Assembly: GCF_019665785.1 (NCBI RefSeq)
Contig: NZ_CP081149.1
Coordinates: 1,736,001 to 1,800,000, forward strand
Reading direction: 5' to 3'
DNA from: Deefgea piscis
GTDB lineage: Bacteria; Pseudomonadota; Gammaproteobacteria; Burkholderiales; Chitinibacteraceae
DNA length: 64,000 bases
Below are positions 16,698 to 27,973 of the stretch, piece after piece. The notes under the pieces are model-generated. The model was not told the DNA's origin. It saw only the letters and a list, made by a program, of their open reading frames with translations, and ran no database searches. Position numbers and translations under genes: made by a program. Numbering within the stretch: the stretch's first letter is position 1; each line of letters opens with the position of its first letter.

Positions 16698-17516
16698 TTA
16701 GAACGTACGGCGCTTGATTCCAGTGCGGTGCATGATGGTGGTTGAAAGCTCTTCAATCGACATGCGCGTGGTGTTGAGGTAAGGGACGCCCACGTGGCGC
16801 AATAGTGCTTCGGCTTCAGCCACTTCAAACTGACAGGTTTCAATTGAGCAATAACGACTATCGGGTTTTCTTTCTTCACGAATCTGTTGTAAGCGTTCTG
16901 GCTCAATTGTAAGCCCAAACAATTTGTGTCGATATGGCAACAAAAGACGCGGCAAAGTGTGTTGGCCGAAGTCTTCTGGCGTGAGTGGATAGTTGGCCGC
17001 CTTGATACCAAACTGTAAGGCGAGATAGAGGCAAGTGGGGGTTTTGCCTGAGCGAGAGACACCCACAAGAATCAGGTCAGCTTCAGCCAAGTCACGCGGC
17101 ATGATGCCGTCATCGTGATTGATGGAAAAATTAACCGCGTCAATTCGATTTTTGTATTCTTCAAAATTGCCGATCGAATGCGAGCGGCCAATAGTATGGG
17201 TTGACTCGATGCCTAGTTCTTCTTCGAGTGGGCCGATAAATTGTTCTAAAAAATCAACGGTTAATGCGTCTTCAACGTGAATTTTCTCACGCAAGATGGG
17301 GTCAACAATGGTGCTAAACACTAAGGGTCGACAGCCATCGACCACTGCGTGGCGACGAATGTCCAAGGCCACTTGCTCGGCTTTGGCCATGGTGTCAACA
17401 AATGGCAAAGTGATTCGATTGAAGTCAACATCTTCAAATTGTGATAGCAATGAATGCCCTAAAATCTCGGCAGTAATCCCTGTTCGATCAGAGACAAAAA
17501 AAGCTGTTCGGCGCAT
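16698..17516 (-). CDS. ppsR: PEP synthase regulatory protein (bifunctional kinase/phosphorylase)
   Basis: A 272-residue DUF299 family protein that inactivates PEP synthase by ADP-dependent phosphorylation and reactivates it by phosphorolysis. The P-loop is GVSRSGKTPTCLYLA, and the N-terminus RRTAFFVSDRTGITAE is diagnostic. The frame is open from 17552; ATG 17516 follows AAAGGGGGG. It is divergent from its target ppsA, with 144 bp between them, the standard arrangement. A large open frame on the same strand at 16631-17068 is a shadow of this gene. Confidence 0.95.
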   Translation of the reverse strand: MRRTAFFVSDRTGITAEILGHSLLSQFEDVDFNRITLPFVDTMAKAEQVALDIRRHAVVDGCRPLVFSTIVDPILREKIHVEDALTVDFLEQFIGPLEEELGIESTHTIGRSHSIGNFEEYKNRIDAVNFSINHDDGIMPRDLAEADLILVGVSRSGKTPTCLYLALQFGIKAANYPLTPEDFGQHTLPRLLLPYRHKLFGLTIEPERLQQIREERKPDSRYCSIETCQFEVAEAEALLRHVGVPYLNTTRMSIEELSTTIMHRTGIKRRTF

Positions 17517-17660
17517 ATAACCCCCCTTTGCAGCAGGATAACGTGCAATCATCAGGAAAACCAGTAAAGGTATTTCCTGACTTGGCTTTCGCGACCAAAA
17601 AGCTAAACTTGAGGGGATTTTTGCAATGCAGCATTCTTTAATTGTTAAGGGCCACGCCAG

Positions 17661-20033
17661 ATGACTGAAAAATACGTACTTGATTTTGCCCAGCTACGCA
17701 TGAATGACGTAGAGAAAGTTGGTGGGAAAAATGCCTCATTGGGCGAAATGATTTCGCAGCTAAGCGAGAAAGGCGTACGCGTGCCTGGTGGTTTTGCAAC
17801 CACCGCAGAAGCTTATCGAATTTTTTTGGCGCAAAACGGCTTGGCTGAGCAAATTGATGAAATTCTTAGCACTTTAGATGTGGATGATGTAAAGCAATTG
17901 GCGGTAGTTGGTAAGCAAATCCGCGAGTGGATTATGGCCACGCCTTTGCCTGCGCAGCTTGAGGCCGAAATGGCCGAGCACTATGCGCGTTTGGGTGACA
18001 ATGTCACCGTCGCGGTTCGCTCATCGGCAACGGCAGAAGATTTACCGGATGCGTCTTTTGCGGGGCAGCAAGAAACCTTTTTGAATATCGTCGGCTACCA
18101 AAATGTAGTTGATGCAATGAAGCATGTGTTTGCTTCTTTATATAACGATAGAGCGATTGCTTATCGGGTACATAAAGGTTTTGATCATAAAATTGTGGCA
18201 CTGTCGGCGGGTATTCAGCGCATGGTGCGCTCGGATAAGGGCGCGGCAGGGGTACTCTTTACCATCGATACCGAATCGGGTTTTGATCAGGTGGTGTTTG
18301 TTACCGCTTCCTATGGTTTAGGTGAAACCGTAGTGCAAGGCGCAGTGAATCCTGATGAATTTTTTGTGCATAAACCAACCTTAGCGGCCGGTCGCCCAGC
18401 GATTGTGCGCCGCCATTTGGGTGGTAAAGCGCTGAAAATGGAATTTGATACTGAGTCGGTGGCGGGTAAGTCTGTTCGTACCGTAGCGGTGCCTAAAGAG
18501 CTGCGCCATCAATTTTCGATTACTGATGCTGAAGTGGAAGAGTTGGCACGTTACGCGGTGATTATTGAGCAGCATTACGGCCGTCCAATGGATGTGGAAT
18601 GGGGCCGTGATGGGATTGATGGTCGGTTGTATATCTTGCAAGCGCGTCCAGAAACGGTGAAGTCACAAGAATCAGGTTCAGATAAACTCACTAAGTTCCG
18701 GATGCTAGAAACCAGTCGCATCATGACCGAAGGTCGAGCCATTGGGCAAAAAATCGGCCAAGGCAAGGTACGGATTATTCGCGATGTGTCCGAAATGGAT
18801 CGGGTGCAAGCTGGCGACGTATTGGTGTCAGATATGACCGACCCAGATTGGGAGCCCGTGATGAAGCGGGCGGCGGCGATTGTCACTAATCGTGGTGGCC
18901 GTACTTGCCACGCAGCCATTATCGCGCGTGAATTGGGTATTCCGGCGGTGGTGGGTTGTGGTGACGCCACGCAAATGCTTAGAGAAGGCGATGAAGTGAC
19001 GGTGTCTTGCTCCGAGGGCGATGCCGGCTTTGTGTATGAAGGCTTGCTGAAATTTGAACGACTGGACGTGGCGCTGCAAAGCTTGCCTGAAGCGCCGGTT
19101 AAAATCATGATGAATGTGGGTAATCCTGAGTTGGCATTTGATTTTTGCCAGCTGCCAAATGAGGGTGTGGGTTTAGCGCGTTTGGAATTTATTATTAATC
19201 GTATGATTGGGATTCATCCCAAAGCGCTGCTGGCTTACCCAAATTTGGCCGAGCCGCTGAAATCACAAGTTGAAGAACGCATTGCAGGCTATCGCTCAGC
19301 CATTGATTTTTATATTGATAAAATTGCCGAAGGGATTGCGACTTTAGGTGCGGCGTTTTATCCGAAAAAAGTCATTGTGCGCTTGTCTGACTTTAAATCG
19401 AATGAATATGCCAATCTGCTCGGTGGTACTGAGTATGAGCCGCACGAAGAAAATCCAATGATTGGCTTTCGCGGCGCGGCCCGTTATGTCGATAAATCAT
19501 TCCGTGATTGTTTTGAGTTGGAATGCCGTGCGGTGAAAAAAGTGCGCGATGTGATGGGGCTGACCAATGTTGAAGTGATGATTCCATTCGTGCGCACACT
19601 CAATGAAGCAGAGTGCGTGATTGAGTTACTGGAACGCAATGGCTTAAAACGCGGCGAGAACGGTCTGCGCGTGATCATGATGTGTGAAATTCCTGCCAAT
19701 GCCGTGTTAGCTGAGCAATTTTTGCAGTACTTTGATGGCTTTTCGATTGGCTCGAATGATATGACGCAGTTGACCTTGGGGATTGATCGCGATTCAGGTG
19801 GCCCAGTGTCAACCAGCTTTGACGAGCGCAATGAGGCGGTGAAAGCGATGTTGTCGATGTCGATTAAAGCTTGCCGTAAATTGGGTAAATACGTGGGGAT
19901 TTGTGGCCAAGGCCCATCAGATCATCCTGACTTTGCCCAGTGGTTGGTCGAAGAGGGGATTGAAACGATTTCACTCAATCCGGACACTGTGATTGAAACT
20001 TGGCTGTTTTTGGCTAATGGCGGCAAGGCTTAA
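17661..20033 (+). CDS. ppsA: Phosphoenolpyruvate synthase
   Basis: Makes PEP from pyruvate and ATP (releasing AMP and phosphate) for gluconeogenesis. The 790-residue product has the N-terminal ATP-grasp domain ([32 protein letters not shown]), the swivelling phosphohistidine domain with [15 protein letters not shown], and the C-terminal PEP/pyruvate barrel ending in [23 protein letters not shown] 17661 is the family start ([12 protein letters not shown]). It is divergent from ppsR and followed by a terminator. Confidence 0.97.
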   Translation: MTEKYVLDFAQLRMNDVEKVGGKNASLGEMISQLSEKGVRVPGGFATTAEAYRIFLAQNGLAEQIDEILSTLDVDDVKQLAVVGKQIREWIMATPLPAQLEAEMAEHYARLGDNVTVAVRSSATAEDLPDASFAGQQETFLNIVGYQNVVDAMKHVFASLYNDRAIAYRVHKGFDHKIVALSAGIQRMVRSDKGAAGVLFTIDTESGFDQVVFVTASYGLGETVVQGAVNPDEFFVHKPTLAAGRPAIVRRHLGGKALKMEFDTESVAGKSVRTVAVPKELRHQFSITDAEVEELARYAVIIEQHYGRPMDVEWGRDGIDGRLYILQARPETVKSQESGSDKLTKFRMLETSRIMTEGRAIGQKIGQGKVRIIRDVSEMDRVQAGDVLVSDMTDPDWEPVMKRAAAIVTNRGGRTCHAAIIARELGIPAVVGCGDATQMLREGDEVTVSCSEGDAGFVYEGLLKFERLDVALQSLPEAPVKIMMNVGNPELAFDFCQLPNEGVGLARLEFIINRMIGIHPKALLAYPNLAEPLKSQVEERIAGYRSAIDFYIDKIAEGIATLGAAFYPKKVIVRLSDFKSNEYANLLGGTEYEPHEENPMIGFRGAARYVDKSFRDCFELECRAVKKVRDVMGLTNVEVMIPFVRTLNEAECVIELLERNGLKRGENGLRVIMMCEIPANAVLAEQFLQYFDGFSIGSNDMTQLTLGIDRDSGGPVSTSFDERNEAVKAMLSMSIKACRKLGKYVGICGQGPSDHPDFAQWLVEEGIETISLNPDTVIETWLFLANGGKA

Positions 20034-20066
20034 TCCTGCGTAGTGATGGCTTTGTTTTTCCCGATA

Positions 20067-20102
20067 AATACCGGCAAGCGTTGCGCTGCCGGTATTTTTT
20101 TT
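20067..20102 (+). terminator. Rho-independent terminator after ppsA
   Basis: AATACCGGCA (20067-20076) pairs with TGCCGGTATT (20087-20096), followed by a long T run. It lies 34 bp after the stop codon. Confidence 0.85.
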
Positions 20103-20200
20103 GCCGCGTGGCGGTGTGAATAATTTTGCTGAAATGAGTACGGATACTTTACTTACTTAAACTAAAATGTATTTATATATTTAATTCAGGTATACATGTA

Positions 20201-21358
20201 ATGAGCTTACGCCAACCAGCAAAACAGCAGAAAAAGAAAGTGCTCTGTGTTTTTGGTACTCGCCCTGAGGCCATTAAGATGGCGCCGCTGGTTTTGGCTT
20301 TGCAAGCCAATACTGAGATTGAATGCCAAGTGTGTGTGACGGCGCAGCATCGAGAAATGCTCGATCAAGTGATGAGTTTATTTGGTCTAGAAGCCGATTT
20401 TGATTTGAATTTAATGCAGCCTGGGCAAAATCTGACTGATCTGACTGCGCGGGCATTGCAAGGCGTGCGCGATGTATTAGTCGACTATCAGCCTGATTTA
20501 GTGTTGGTGCATGGCGATACTACGACCACATTGGCTGCGGGACTCGCTGCGTTTTATCAGCATATTCCCGTTGGGCATGTAGAAGCGGGCTTGAGAACGG
20601 GCAATTTATATGCGCCGTGGCCTGAGGAACTCAATCGCTCAGTGGTGGGTTTATTTGCCGCTTTGCATTTTGCACCGACAGCAACGGCTGCCAATAATTT
20701 ATTGCAGGCAGGCGTTGCTCCGGCCTCGGTGTTTATTACCGGTAATACGGTACTCGATGCTTTGCTGCAAGTGAGTCAGCAGATTGACCGTGATGCTGGT
20801 TTGACTGCATCGCTTGCCGCCGGTTTTCCTTTTTTAGATTCAAGCAAAAAACTGATTTTAGTCACCGGCCATCGGCGAGAAAATTTTGGTGATGGTTTTG
20901 TGCATATTTGTCAGGCGCTACACCAGTTAGCAGAGCGTGATGATGTGCAAATTGTGTATCCAGTGCATTTAAATCCACAGGTGCAAGCGCCGGTGAATGA
21001 AATTTTGCAATCGTGCTCGAACGTGCATTTGATTGATCCACAGACTTATTTGCCCTTTGTGTATTTATTAAAACGCTCGTTTTTGGTGCTCACCGATAGT
21101 GGCGGCATTCAAGAAGAAGCGCCCACTTTAGGTAAACCGGTGTTGGTGATGCGCGAAACCACCGAGCGCCCAGAGGCGGTGGATGCCGGTACGGCTAAGT
21201 TAGTTGGTACCGATGGCGAGCGGATTGTGCAGGCGGTTAGCCAGCTGCTCGATGATCCTAAGGTGTATCAAACGATGGCTCAGGCTAGCAATCCGTATGG
21301 TGATGGTAATGCGGCAGAGCGGATTGTTGATTTAATTTGCGCTTGGGAGGGAGCCTGA
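20201..21358 (+). CDS. wecB: UDP-N-acetylglucosamine 2-epimerase (non-hydrolysing)
   Basis: Interconverts UDP-GlcNAc and UDP-ManNAc. The 385-residue product has the family motifs [48 protein letters not shown] and [10 protein letters not shown]. Its stop codon overlaps the nfrB start (TGATG), so it is the first gene of the nfr cassette. In E. coli the NfrB glycan needs WecB-made UDP-ManNAc; here the enzyme gene sits in the operon itself. No enterobacterial common antigen or capsule genes are nearby, which supports a dedicated role. The leader before ATG 20201 is very AT-rich. Confidence 0.93.
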   Translation: MSLRQPAKQQKKKVLCVFGTRPEAIKMAPLVLALQANTEIECQVCVTAQHREMLDQVMSLFGLEADFDLNLMQPGQNLTDLTARALQGVRDVLVDYQPDLVLVHGDTTTTLAAGLAAFYQHIPVGHVEAGLRTGNLYAPWPEELNRSVVGLFAALHFAPTATAANNLLQAGVAPASVFITGNTVLDALLQVSQQIDRDAGLTASLAAGFPFLDSSKKLILVTGHRRENFGDGFVHICQALHQLAERDDVQIVYPVHLNPQVQAPVNEILQSCSNVHLIDPQTYLPFVYLLKRSFLVLTDSGGIQEEAPTLGKPVLVMRETTERPEAVDAGTAKLVGTDGERIVQAVSQLLDDPKVYQTMAQASNPYGDGNAAERIVDLICAWEGA

Positions 21359-22821
21359 TGAGTTGGCTGGATGTTTTGGCGGCATATTGGTTTTTGATCG
21401 CTTTGCTGTTGCGGCTCGGTATTGTGGTGATCTTTTTGAGCTCGCTCGATGATTTTTTGATCGATTGCTACTACTGGGTATGGCGATTTAAGCATCGAAA
21501 ATCATGGCGTAGAAGTGAATACCTGCCTGAATTTGCCGATGATTTGTATCAAGATGAGCAGCAAGCCATTGCCATTATGATTCCGGCTTGGCATGAGGCT
21601 CCGGTGATTCAACGTATGGCCGATTATGCCGCGAGTACGTTTGATTACGACAATTATCATATTTTTGTTGGCACCTATCCCAACGATTTAGAGACGCAGG
21701 CTGAAGTCGACTTAGTGGCCAAAAAATACCCCAATGTGCATAAGGTAGTAACGCGTGATCCAGGGCCGACGACCAAGGCCGATTGCTTGAACAATATTGT
21801 CGCGTTTATTACTGAGATGGAGGCGCGCGAGCAGATCCACTTTACCTGTGTGGCGTATCACGATGCGGAAGACATCATTCATCCTTTGGAATTACGGGCG
21901 TTTAATCGCTTGGTACCGCAGTTTGATTTAGTGCAGCTGCCGGTGATGCCCTTGGCGCGACCGTGGAAAAATGTCGTGGGTAATCATTACGTCGATGAAT
22001 TTGCTGAGTGGCATGGCAAAGATATTTTGGTGCGGCAATTACTGACCGGCCAAGTGCCCAGTGCGGGCGTTGGAACTGCATTTAGTCGCAAAGCGTTGGG
22101 TTTACTCTCGGAGATCAACGGCGGAGTGGTGTTTGATACCGGTACATTAACCGAAGATTATGAAATCGGCTTTCGACTCCATGAGGTTGGCGCTCGAGAA
22201 ATGATGATGCACTACCATGTGCAGTTTAAAGGCTCACCTCGGGCTTGGTTTGGTCGTCGTGGTGTGCACGATATGATTTGTGTGCAGGAGTATTTTCCAA
22301 ATCATCTTTGGCAAGCTATTCGGCAAAAATCCAGATGGATCGTGGGTATTGTCTTCCAAGGCTATAAAAACCTGGGCTGGAGCGGTAAACCTCTTATGAA
22401 GTATATGTTGGCACGCGATCGAAAAAGTGTGATTGCTTTTCCTTCATTGCTGATGGGTTATGTGATTGTGCTGACGGTTTTTCAGGCGTGGCTGCACCAT
22501 GTGGCCAATCCCGAGTGGTGGACTTTTCCTGAACTGATTGAATCCAACAGTAGTTTGTGGATTTTGGTCGGGATTAATTTTTTCTTTATGCTGAATCGGG
22601 TGGCACAGCGGTTTATCTTTACCCGGCGGTATTTTGGATTTTGGCAAGGCATGCAATCGATTCCACGGATGGTGGTGGGCAATGTCGTCAATATCGCGGC
22701 TTTCTTTCGGGCGTTTTCGCAAGTTCGACATAGCAATAAAACGGGTCGGGCTGTGCAGTGGGATAAAACCAGCCACGATTTTCCTGACTTGCATGCAGGA
22801 GAGCATGATGGGAAAAAATAA
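21358..22821 (+). CDS. nfrB: NfrB-like inner-membrane glycosyltransferase, compact form
   Basis: A 487-residue family 2 glycosyltransferase resembling phage N4 adsorption protein B. An N-terminal membrane segment (YWFLIALLLRLGIVVIFL) precedes the catalytic part: IAIMIPAWHEAPVI, the acidic AYHDAEDII, TLTEDYEIGFRL, and QKSRW, a QxxRW motif of processive enzymes. Two or three membrane segments follow (FPSLLMGYVIVLTVF, SLWILVGINFFFMLNRV). The protein ends soon after. E. coli NfrB is about 745 residues and has an extra C-terminal MshEN domain that binds c-di-GMP; that part is absent here. ATG 21358 overlaps the wecB stop by one base and has GGGAGGGA upstream. Confidence 0.85.
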   Translation: MSWLDVLAAYWFLIALLLRLGIVVIFLSSLDDFLIDCYYWVWRFKHRKSWRRSEYLPEFADDLYQDEQQAIAIMIPAWHEAPVIQRMADYAASTFDYDNYHIFVGTYPNDLETQAEVDLVAKKYPNVHKVVTRDPGPTTKADCLNNIVAFITEMEAREQIHFTCVAYHDAEDIIHPLELRAFNRLVPQFDLVQLPVMPLARPWKNVVGNHYVDEFAEWHGKDILVRQLLTGQVPSAGVGTAFSRKALGLLSEINGGVVFDTGTLTEDYEIGFRLHEVGAREMMMHYHVQFKGSPRAWFGRRGVHDMICVQEYFPNHLWQAIRQKSRWIVGIVFQGYKNLGWSGKPLMKYMLARDRKSVIAFPSLLMGYVIVLTVFQAWLHHVANPEWWTFPELIESNSSLWILVGINFFFMLNRVAQRFIFTRRYFGFWQGMQSIPRMVVGNVVNIAAFFRAFSQVRHSNKTGRAVQWDKTSHDFPDLHAGEHDGKK

Positions 22822-25282
22822 TCGATTTTTTTATTCATCGGCTTGGCTTTTGCTGCTGGGTTTTAGTCCGATGGTCGAGGCCAATTGGTTTGGGGATGAG
22901 TGGCGTGAATTTAGAAGCTACCCTCGGCTGGAAAAAGCCTATCAGCGCTTGGAAAAAGGCGATTACGCTGGTGCGCGTCAGCTACTTGAGGAAGTATATA
23001 AGATCGATCCGAGTCGACGTAAGAGCACATTGTTTTTGGCGGATGTGTGTTCACGGCAAAAAGATACCCAATGCTTGGATCAGTTGTCCAAAGACTGGTT
23101 GCGCCGTGCGCCCAACGATGGCATGGGGTATTTGTTGCAGGCATGGTCCGCCTATTTAAAACACGATGATGAGGCGGTGATGAATGCCGCTGCTGAGGCG
23201 TTAAAGCGTTCAGAGCTATCGGCGGCGTCGCGTAAAAAAGCGGCTGAGGCATGGTTAAATGCCGCGCTACGGAAAGGGAATGTCAGTCGTATTCAACAGA
23301 CGTTGGCACAGATCGCGCAGTATAAAATCACCTTGCCACGTGCCTTACTGGTGCAGGCCGAAGCGGTATTACAGTCGGCCAAATCAAACCCTACTTTTTC
23401 TGCGCAGTTAGTGCCCTCGGCCATACCGGCAATGACTGCAACGATGAAACCAAAACAAACGCAGCAAACCGCGCAGCTCAACAAGCCTGAAGTGCAGACG
23501 CCGCCTGCAGCACCGGTAGTGTTTCCATATGCCGCGTTGCCTGCCGTACAGCGTGAGCAAAAAATTGCGGCTGATTTTTCAGCTTTGATTGCCAAGCAAC
23601 AATACAAAACACTGCAACTTCAACTGAGTCAGTTACGACAAGCTAATTTGTTTACTCCGGCCTTGGCTGAGGTAGTCAGTAATTTACTGCAAGAAAAAAA
23701 TTGTCCATTGCTATTAAAGGAAACCCCCGTTTCAGATTTGCCCAGCCAAACGACTGAGCGCGCTCAGATGGCGGCAGCTTACTGTAGTAAAAGCAATTAC
23801 GCGCAAGCGGCGGCTTATTTTGCTGCGGCCAATCAACTGAGTGAGCTAAAAGGTCATGCATCAATCTCCGCAATGCAAGGTGAAGGTGAAGCGTTGTTGG
23901 CCAGTGGTGATGTCGCACAAGGAATGCACCGTTTAGATCAACGCTTGCAGTTGGAAATGAACGAATCGCAGGCGCGTGAATTGGCAAAACTAGCGCTGCA
24001 GCATCTCGATTTGGCAGTGAGTGCAGATATTGCCGCGCATTATCCCGATTATTTTCCACCGGGTGAGTTGGCATTGGCGCACGCAAGACAATCCCGCCAG
24101 CATGCAGATTTTGCGGCAGCAGATGCCGCTTATCAAGATGCTTTAGCCGCCAAGCCCACGGCCTTGTTGTGGTACGAATACGCCGGTTTTTTGCAGCAAT
24201 TACAGCGACATGAACAACAAGGGGCGGCTTTGGCGCAGGCAGCTCAATTGGCGCCGAGCAATCCACAAATTTTGGCTGAATATGGTTTTTGGTTGAAAGG
24301 CCAAGGCAAAGCAGAGCTAGCCTTGGCCTTGTTTCGTGCCGCTTTGGCACACGATGCCAATCGTAAAGAGCTCAGCCCTGAAATTGCGCAGCTAGAGATG
24401 GCCTTGGGGCAAACTGAACAGGCGATTGCGGATTTACGTTTCAGTATTGATCATCAAACCGAGATTCAAACCCGCTGGGGCTTGGATGAGACGGCGATGC
24501 AAACGCAGCTGTTTGGCTGGCAACGCAATGTACAAATTTTGGAAGACCGCTGGAGCTGGTCTTTGGGCGGGCAGGTGCGTTTGAATCAAGGGCCTGATAA
24601 CCAGCTTATTAGTAGCCCGGTGCAATTTGCGCAATATGGTGGTTCATTTAATGCTGAAGTGGCGTATCGACTTGACCCCTTGCTGGATGTCGCACGACCC
24701 ACGACAGTGTTTGCGCGTAGTGATGCCAGTTTGCAAGATCAGTCTGTAAGCTTGTTAAATAATAATGCCAATTTAGGCATTGGGGTTCGGCAGCGCTTAC
24801 TTACCGACTATGTATTGATAGGCTCGGCCGAATGGATTTATCGGCAGGGTGCGCCTTATGAAAATGATCTGATGGTGCGATTGTCTGGCTCGCACTCGAT
24901 CAATACCGATTGGCAGCCAGTCAAATCGCAATGGACTTCGCTGACCGTGTATGGCGATGCGGCAGGGCTGGTCCGTGCTAATAGTTATTATTTAACCGCT
25001 TTGGCCGAAATCGGTGAGCATTATCGTATAAGTGATGCCGGTAAAACGACTTTAATGCCTTACATCAACAGCATGGCGGCGATGAATACTGATAATTCGC
25101 AGCATGCTACGGTGAGTCGATTTGATATTGGGGTTGGGCTGGCTGTGGTGAGTTGGTTTGGGGGCGATCCTTGGCGCGCCCCAGACCTAAAGCAAAGAAT
25201 CGCATTAGAGGTTCGGCAGGCTATTGGCGGCAATAGTGATGATCGGTTTGCTGTTTTATTTAATTGGAGAGTTTCACATTGA
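22808..25282 (+). CDS. nfrA: NfrA-like outer-membrane exopolysaccharide porin with TPR repeats
   Basis: An 824-residue secreted protein. A signal peptide (RFFYSSAWLLLLGFSPMVEA) is followed by a helical TPR region (RLEKGDYAGARQLLEEVYKI and later NPQILAEYGFWLKGQGKAEL), a Pro/Gln/Thr-rich spacer near residues 200-230, and a C-terminal beta-rich part ending LEVRQAIGGNSDDRFAVLFN, like the NfrA C-terminal barrel domain. In E. coli NfrA is the outer-membrane exporter of the N4 receptor glycan. Two adjacent ATGs exist; 22808 has AGGAG at a six-base spacing and is chosen over 22805. It overlaps nfrB by 14 bases. Confidence 0.85.
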   Translation: MGKNNRFFYSSAWLLLLGFSPMVEANWFGDEWREFRSYPRLEKAYQRLEKGDYAGARQLLEEVYKIDPSRRKSTLFLADVCSRQKDTQCLDQLSKDWLRRAPNDGMGYLLQAWSAYLKHDDEAVMNAAAEALKRSELSAASRKKAAEAWLNAALRKGNVSRIQQTLAQIAQYKITLPRALLVQAEAVLQSAKSNPTFSAQLVPSAIPAMTATMKPKQTQQTAQLNKPEVQTPPAAPVVFPYAALPAVQREQKIAADFSALIAKQQYKTLQLQLSQLRQANLFTPALAEVVSNLLQEKNCPLLLKETPVSDLPSQTTERAQMAAAYCSKSNYAQAAAYFAAANQLSELKGHASISAMQGEGEALLASGDVAQGMHRLDQRLQLEMNESQARELAKLALQHLDLAVSADIAAHYPDYFPPGELALAHARQSRQHADFAAADAAYQDALAAKPTALLWYEYAGFLQQLQRHEQQGAALAQAAQLAPSNPQILAEYGFWLKGQGKAELALALFRAALAHDANRKELSPEIAQLEMALGQTEQAIADLRFSIDHQTEIQTRWGLDETAMQTQLFGWQRNVQILEDRWSWSLGGQVRLNQGPDNQLISSPVQFAQYGGSFNAEVAYRLDPLLDVARPTTVFARSDASLQDQSVSLLNNNANLGIGVRQRLLTDYVLIGSAEWIYRQGAPYENDLMVRLSGSHSINTDWQPVKSQWTSLTVYGDAAGLVRANSYYLTALAEIGEHYRISDAGKTTLMPYINSMAAMNTDNSQHATVSRFDIGVGLAVVSWFGGDPWRAPDLKQRIALEVRQAIGGNSDDRFAVLFNWRVSH

Positions 25283-26238
25283 AATGGGTATCGGCGGTTG
25301 CGGCGTGGGGTTTGAGTTCAGCATTATGGGCAAATCCTTGCCAAGAAGCTGCGCTTAAAACGGTGATCTTGCAACCTTGGCAGAGTCAATCTGAGGTGAC
25401 GGTTGATAATGCCCGTCGAATTAATCGACAGTTGGATGCCTTGGGTTTTAATGTGGTATTGCTGCAATGGAGTCGCAATGGCCAAACTGAATTTTGGCCC
25501 AGTGATGGTACTGGCTGGTTGCAAAAACGACTACTCAGCCCAGCGCGGCGCAGTTACATCATGGGTTTATATTCAGACCCCGGTTTTTTTAATGCCTTAA
25601 ATTTACCTGATGATGAGTTAGATGCTTATTTGTCAGTTTTGCGCGACTTTAGTCTTGCTGAAGCTAAAAAAATTATTGCGCAATCCAAAGTGAAAATTGT
25701 TGGCTGGTATTTGCCTGAAGAAATAGATGATTTGAATTGGCGAACGCCTGCTAGGCAAGCGATGTTAGTGCGGCATTATCAAGCCATTTCGCGTGATTTA
25801 AAGGCGTTGTGGCCTGATTTACCGGTGTATGCGAGCTCTTTTTTTGGCGGGTTTAGTCCGCCCACAGAATACGCCGCCATGCTGCGCTCATTACAGCAGC
25901 AAACTGGTATTCAATGGATGGTGCAAGGCGGGCAAGGCGTATTGCGTAAGCCACAGCCGGCGACGGCTTCTTATCTCAGCGCGGTTAATGCCGCTTTGCC
26001 GCGTCAGCAATGGAGTGGCATTTTAGAGGTGTTTACCGAGAAAAACAGTCTTAAGGCGCAGCGTTTTTGTCCTGCCAATTTACCTGAAATTCAGCGAAGA
26101 AAAGCGGTTTGGTGTGCTGCTACAGGATCTTCGCCAACGGTGTATTTTTCGCTCAATCAACTGAGTGAATCATTGTTTGGTATCCCGAATACAGGGTGCA
26201 AAAGTGAACCATTGCATGGCCCTTACCATAGTGAATAA
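25279..26238 (+). CDS. DUF4434-like periplasmic protein, putative glycoside hydrolase
   Basis: A 319-residue protein with a signal peptide (KWVSAVAAWGLSSALWA then NPCQ). The mature part looks like a TIM-barrel hydrolase of the DUF4434 type: ARRINRQLDALGFNVVLLQW, then KIVGWYLPEEIDDLNW, whose acidic pair is a candidate catalytic site, and PVYASSFFGGFSPP. The start is TTG 25279, which overlaps the nfrA stop (TTGA) and has GGAGAG seven bases upstream. I recall a similar gene, ybcH, next to nfrA in E. coli. A role in trimming or releasing the Nfr glycan is inference. No clear terminator follows. Confidence 0.72.
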   Translation: MKWVSAVAAWGLSSALWANPCQEAALKTVILQPWQSQSEVTVDNARRINRQLDALGFNVVLLQWSRNGQTEFWPSDGTGWLQKRLLSPARRSYIMGLYSDPGFFNALNLPDDELDAYLSVLRDFSLAEAKKIIAQSKVKIVGWYLPEEIDDLNWRTPARQAMLVRHYQAISRDLKALWPDLPVYASSFFGGFSPPTEYAAMLRSLQQQTGIQWMVQGGQGVLRKPQPATASYLSAVNAALPRQQWSGILEVFTEKNSLKAQRFCPANLPEIQRRKAVWCAATGSSPTVYFSLNQLSESLFGIPNTGCKSEPLHGPYHSE

Positions 26239-26379
26239 AGCGCAGGTGATTTCTTAGTCTGTCGCTCGGTTTGATTGTGCTCAGATAAAAACACAGTATT
26301 TATGATTAAGTGTTTACCCCGAATAGGCTGCTATCACTGTCTTGGTTTATCATCGAGCCATCGTTGATTTGATTTTTAA

Positions 26380-27594
<1,215 letters not shown>

Positions 27595-27618
27595 AACGGC
27601 ATTACTGATTTGATACTC

Positions 27619-27643
27619 AACCGCCCGATGGGCGGTTTTTTTA
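27619..27643 (+). terminator. Rho-independent terminator after astC
   Basis: AACCGCCC (27619-27626) pairs with GGGCGGTT (27630-27637) over a GAT loop, followed by a T run. Confidence 0.87.
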
Positions 27644-27973
27644 TGTGGATTCTTTGTGATTGTGGATTTAAATTTTTTAGGTGTATGTCGTAATTGGCTA
27701 TATAAATATTGGCTTGCATATGAATACCCCAAAGAATCGATAGTTTGCGGATAAATAAATATGATGACGTAATTAATAACAAACGCGTAATAATTTGTAA
27801 GAACGCCTAGCTAGGGAAAACCGCAGTATTCCGCGTCACCACAAACAGGTAATTTTCACATTTATAAACTGTTACGGTAAGATTTGAGGGTTACTGATAC
27901 GTAGCAGTGGATCAATAAAACGGCGAAACACGCGTTTCGTTGTACGAATAGTCTTTTTAGGGACGGGCCTGCA
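27644..27973. other. Intergenic region before livH
   Basis: 330 bp without a supported gene. It is AT-rich and presumably holds the liv promoter. A 10-bp palindrome CCTAGCTAGG occurs near 27807, and a GGGACGGG stretch just before the livH GTG may serve as ribosome site. I see no convincing riboswitch or tRNA. Confidence 0.35.

Noticed and set aside
16631..17068. A 145-codon open frame on the minus strand inside ppsR
   Set aside because: It overlaps ppsR in another frame, has no ribosome site or family features, and ppsR is certain.
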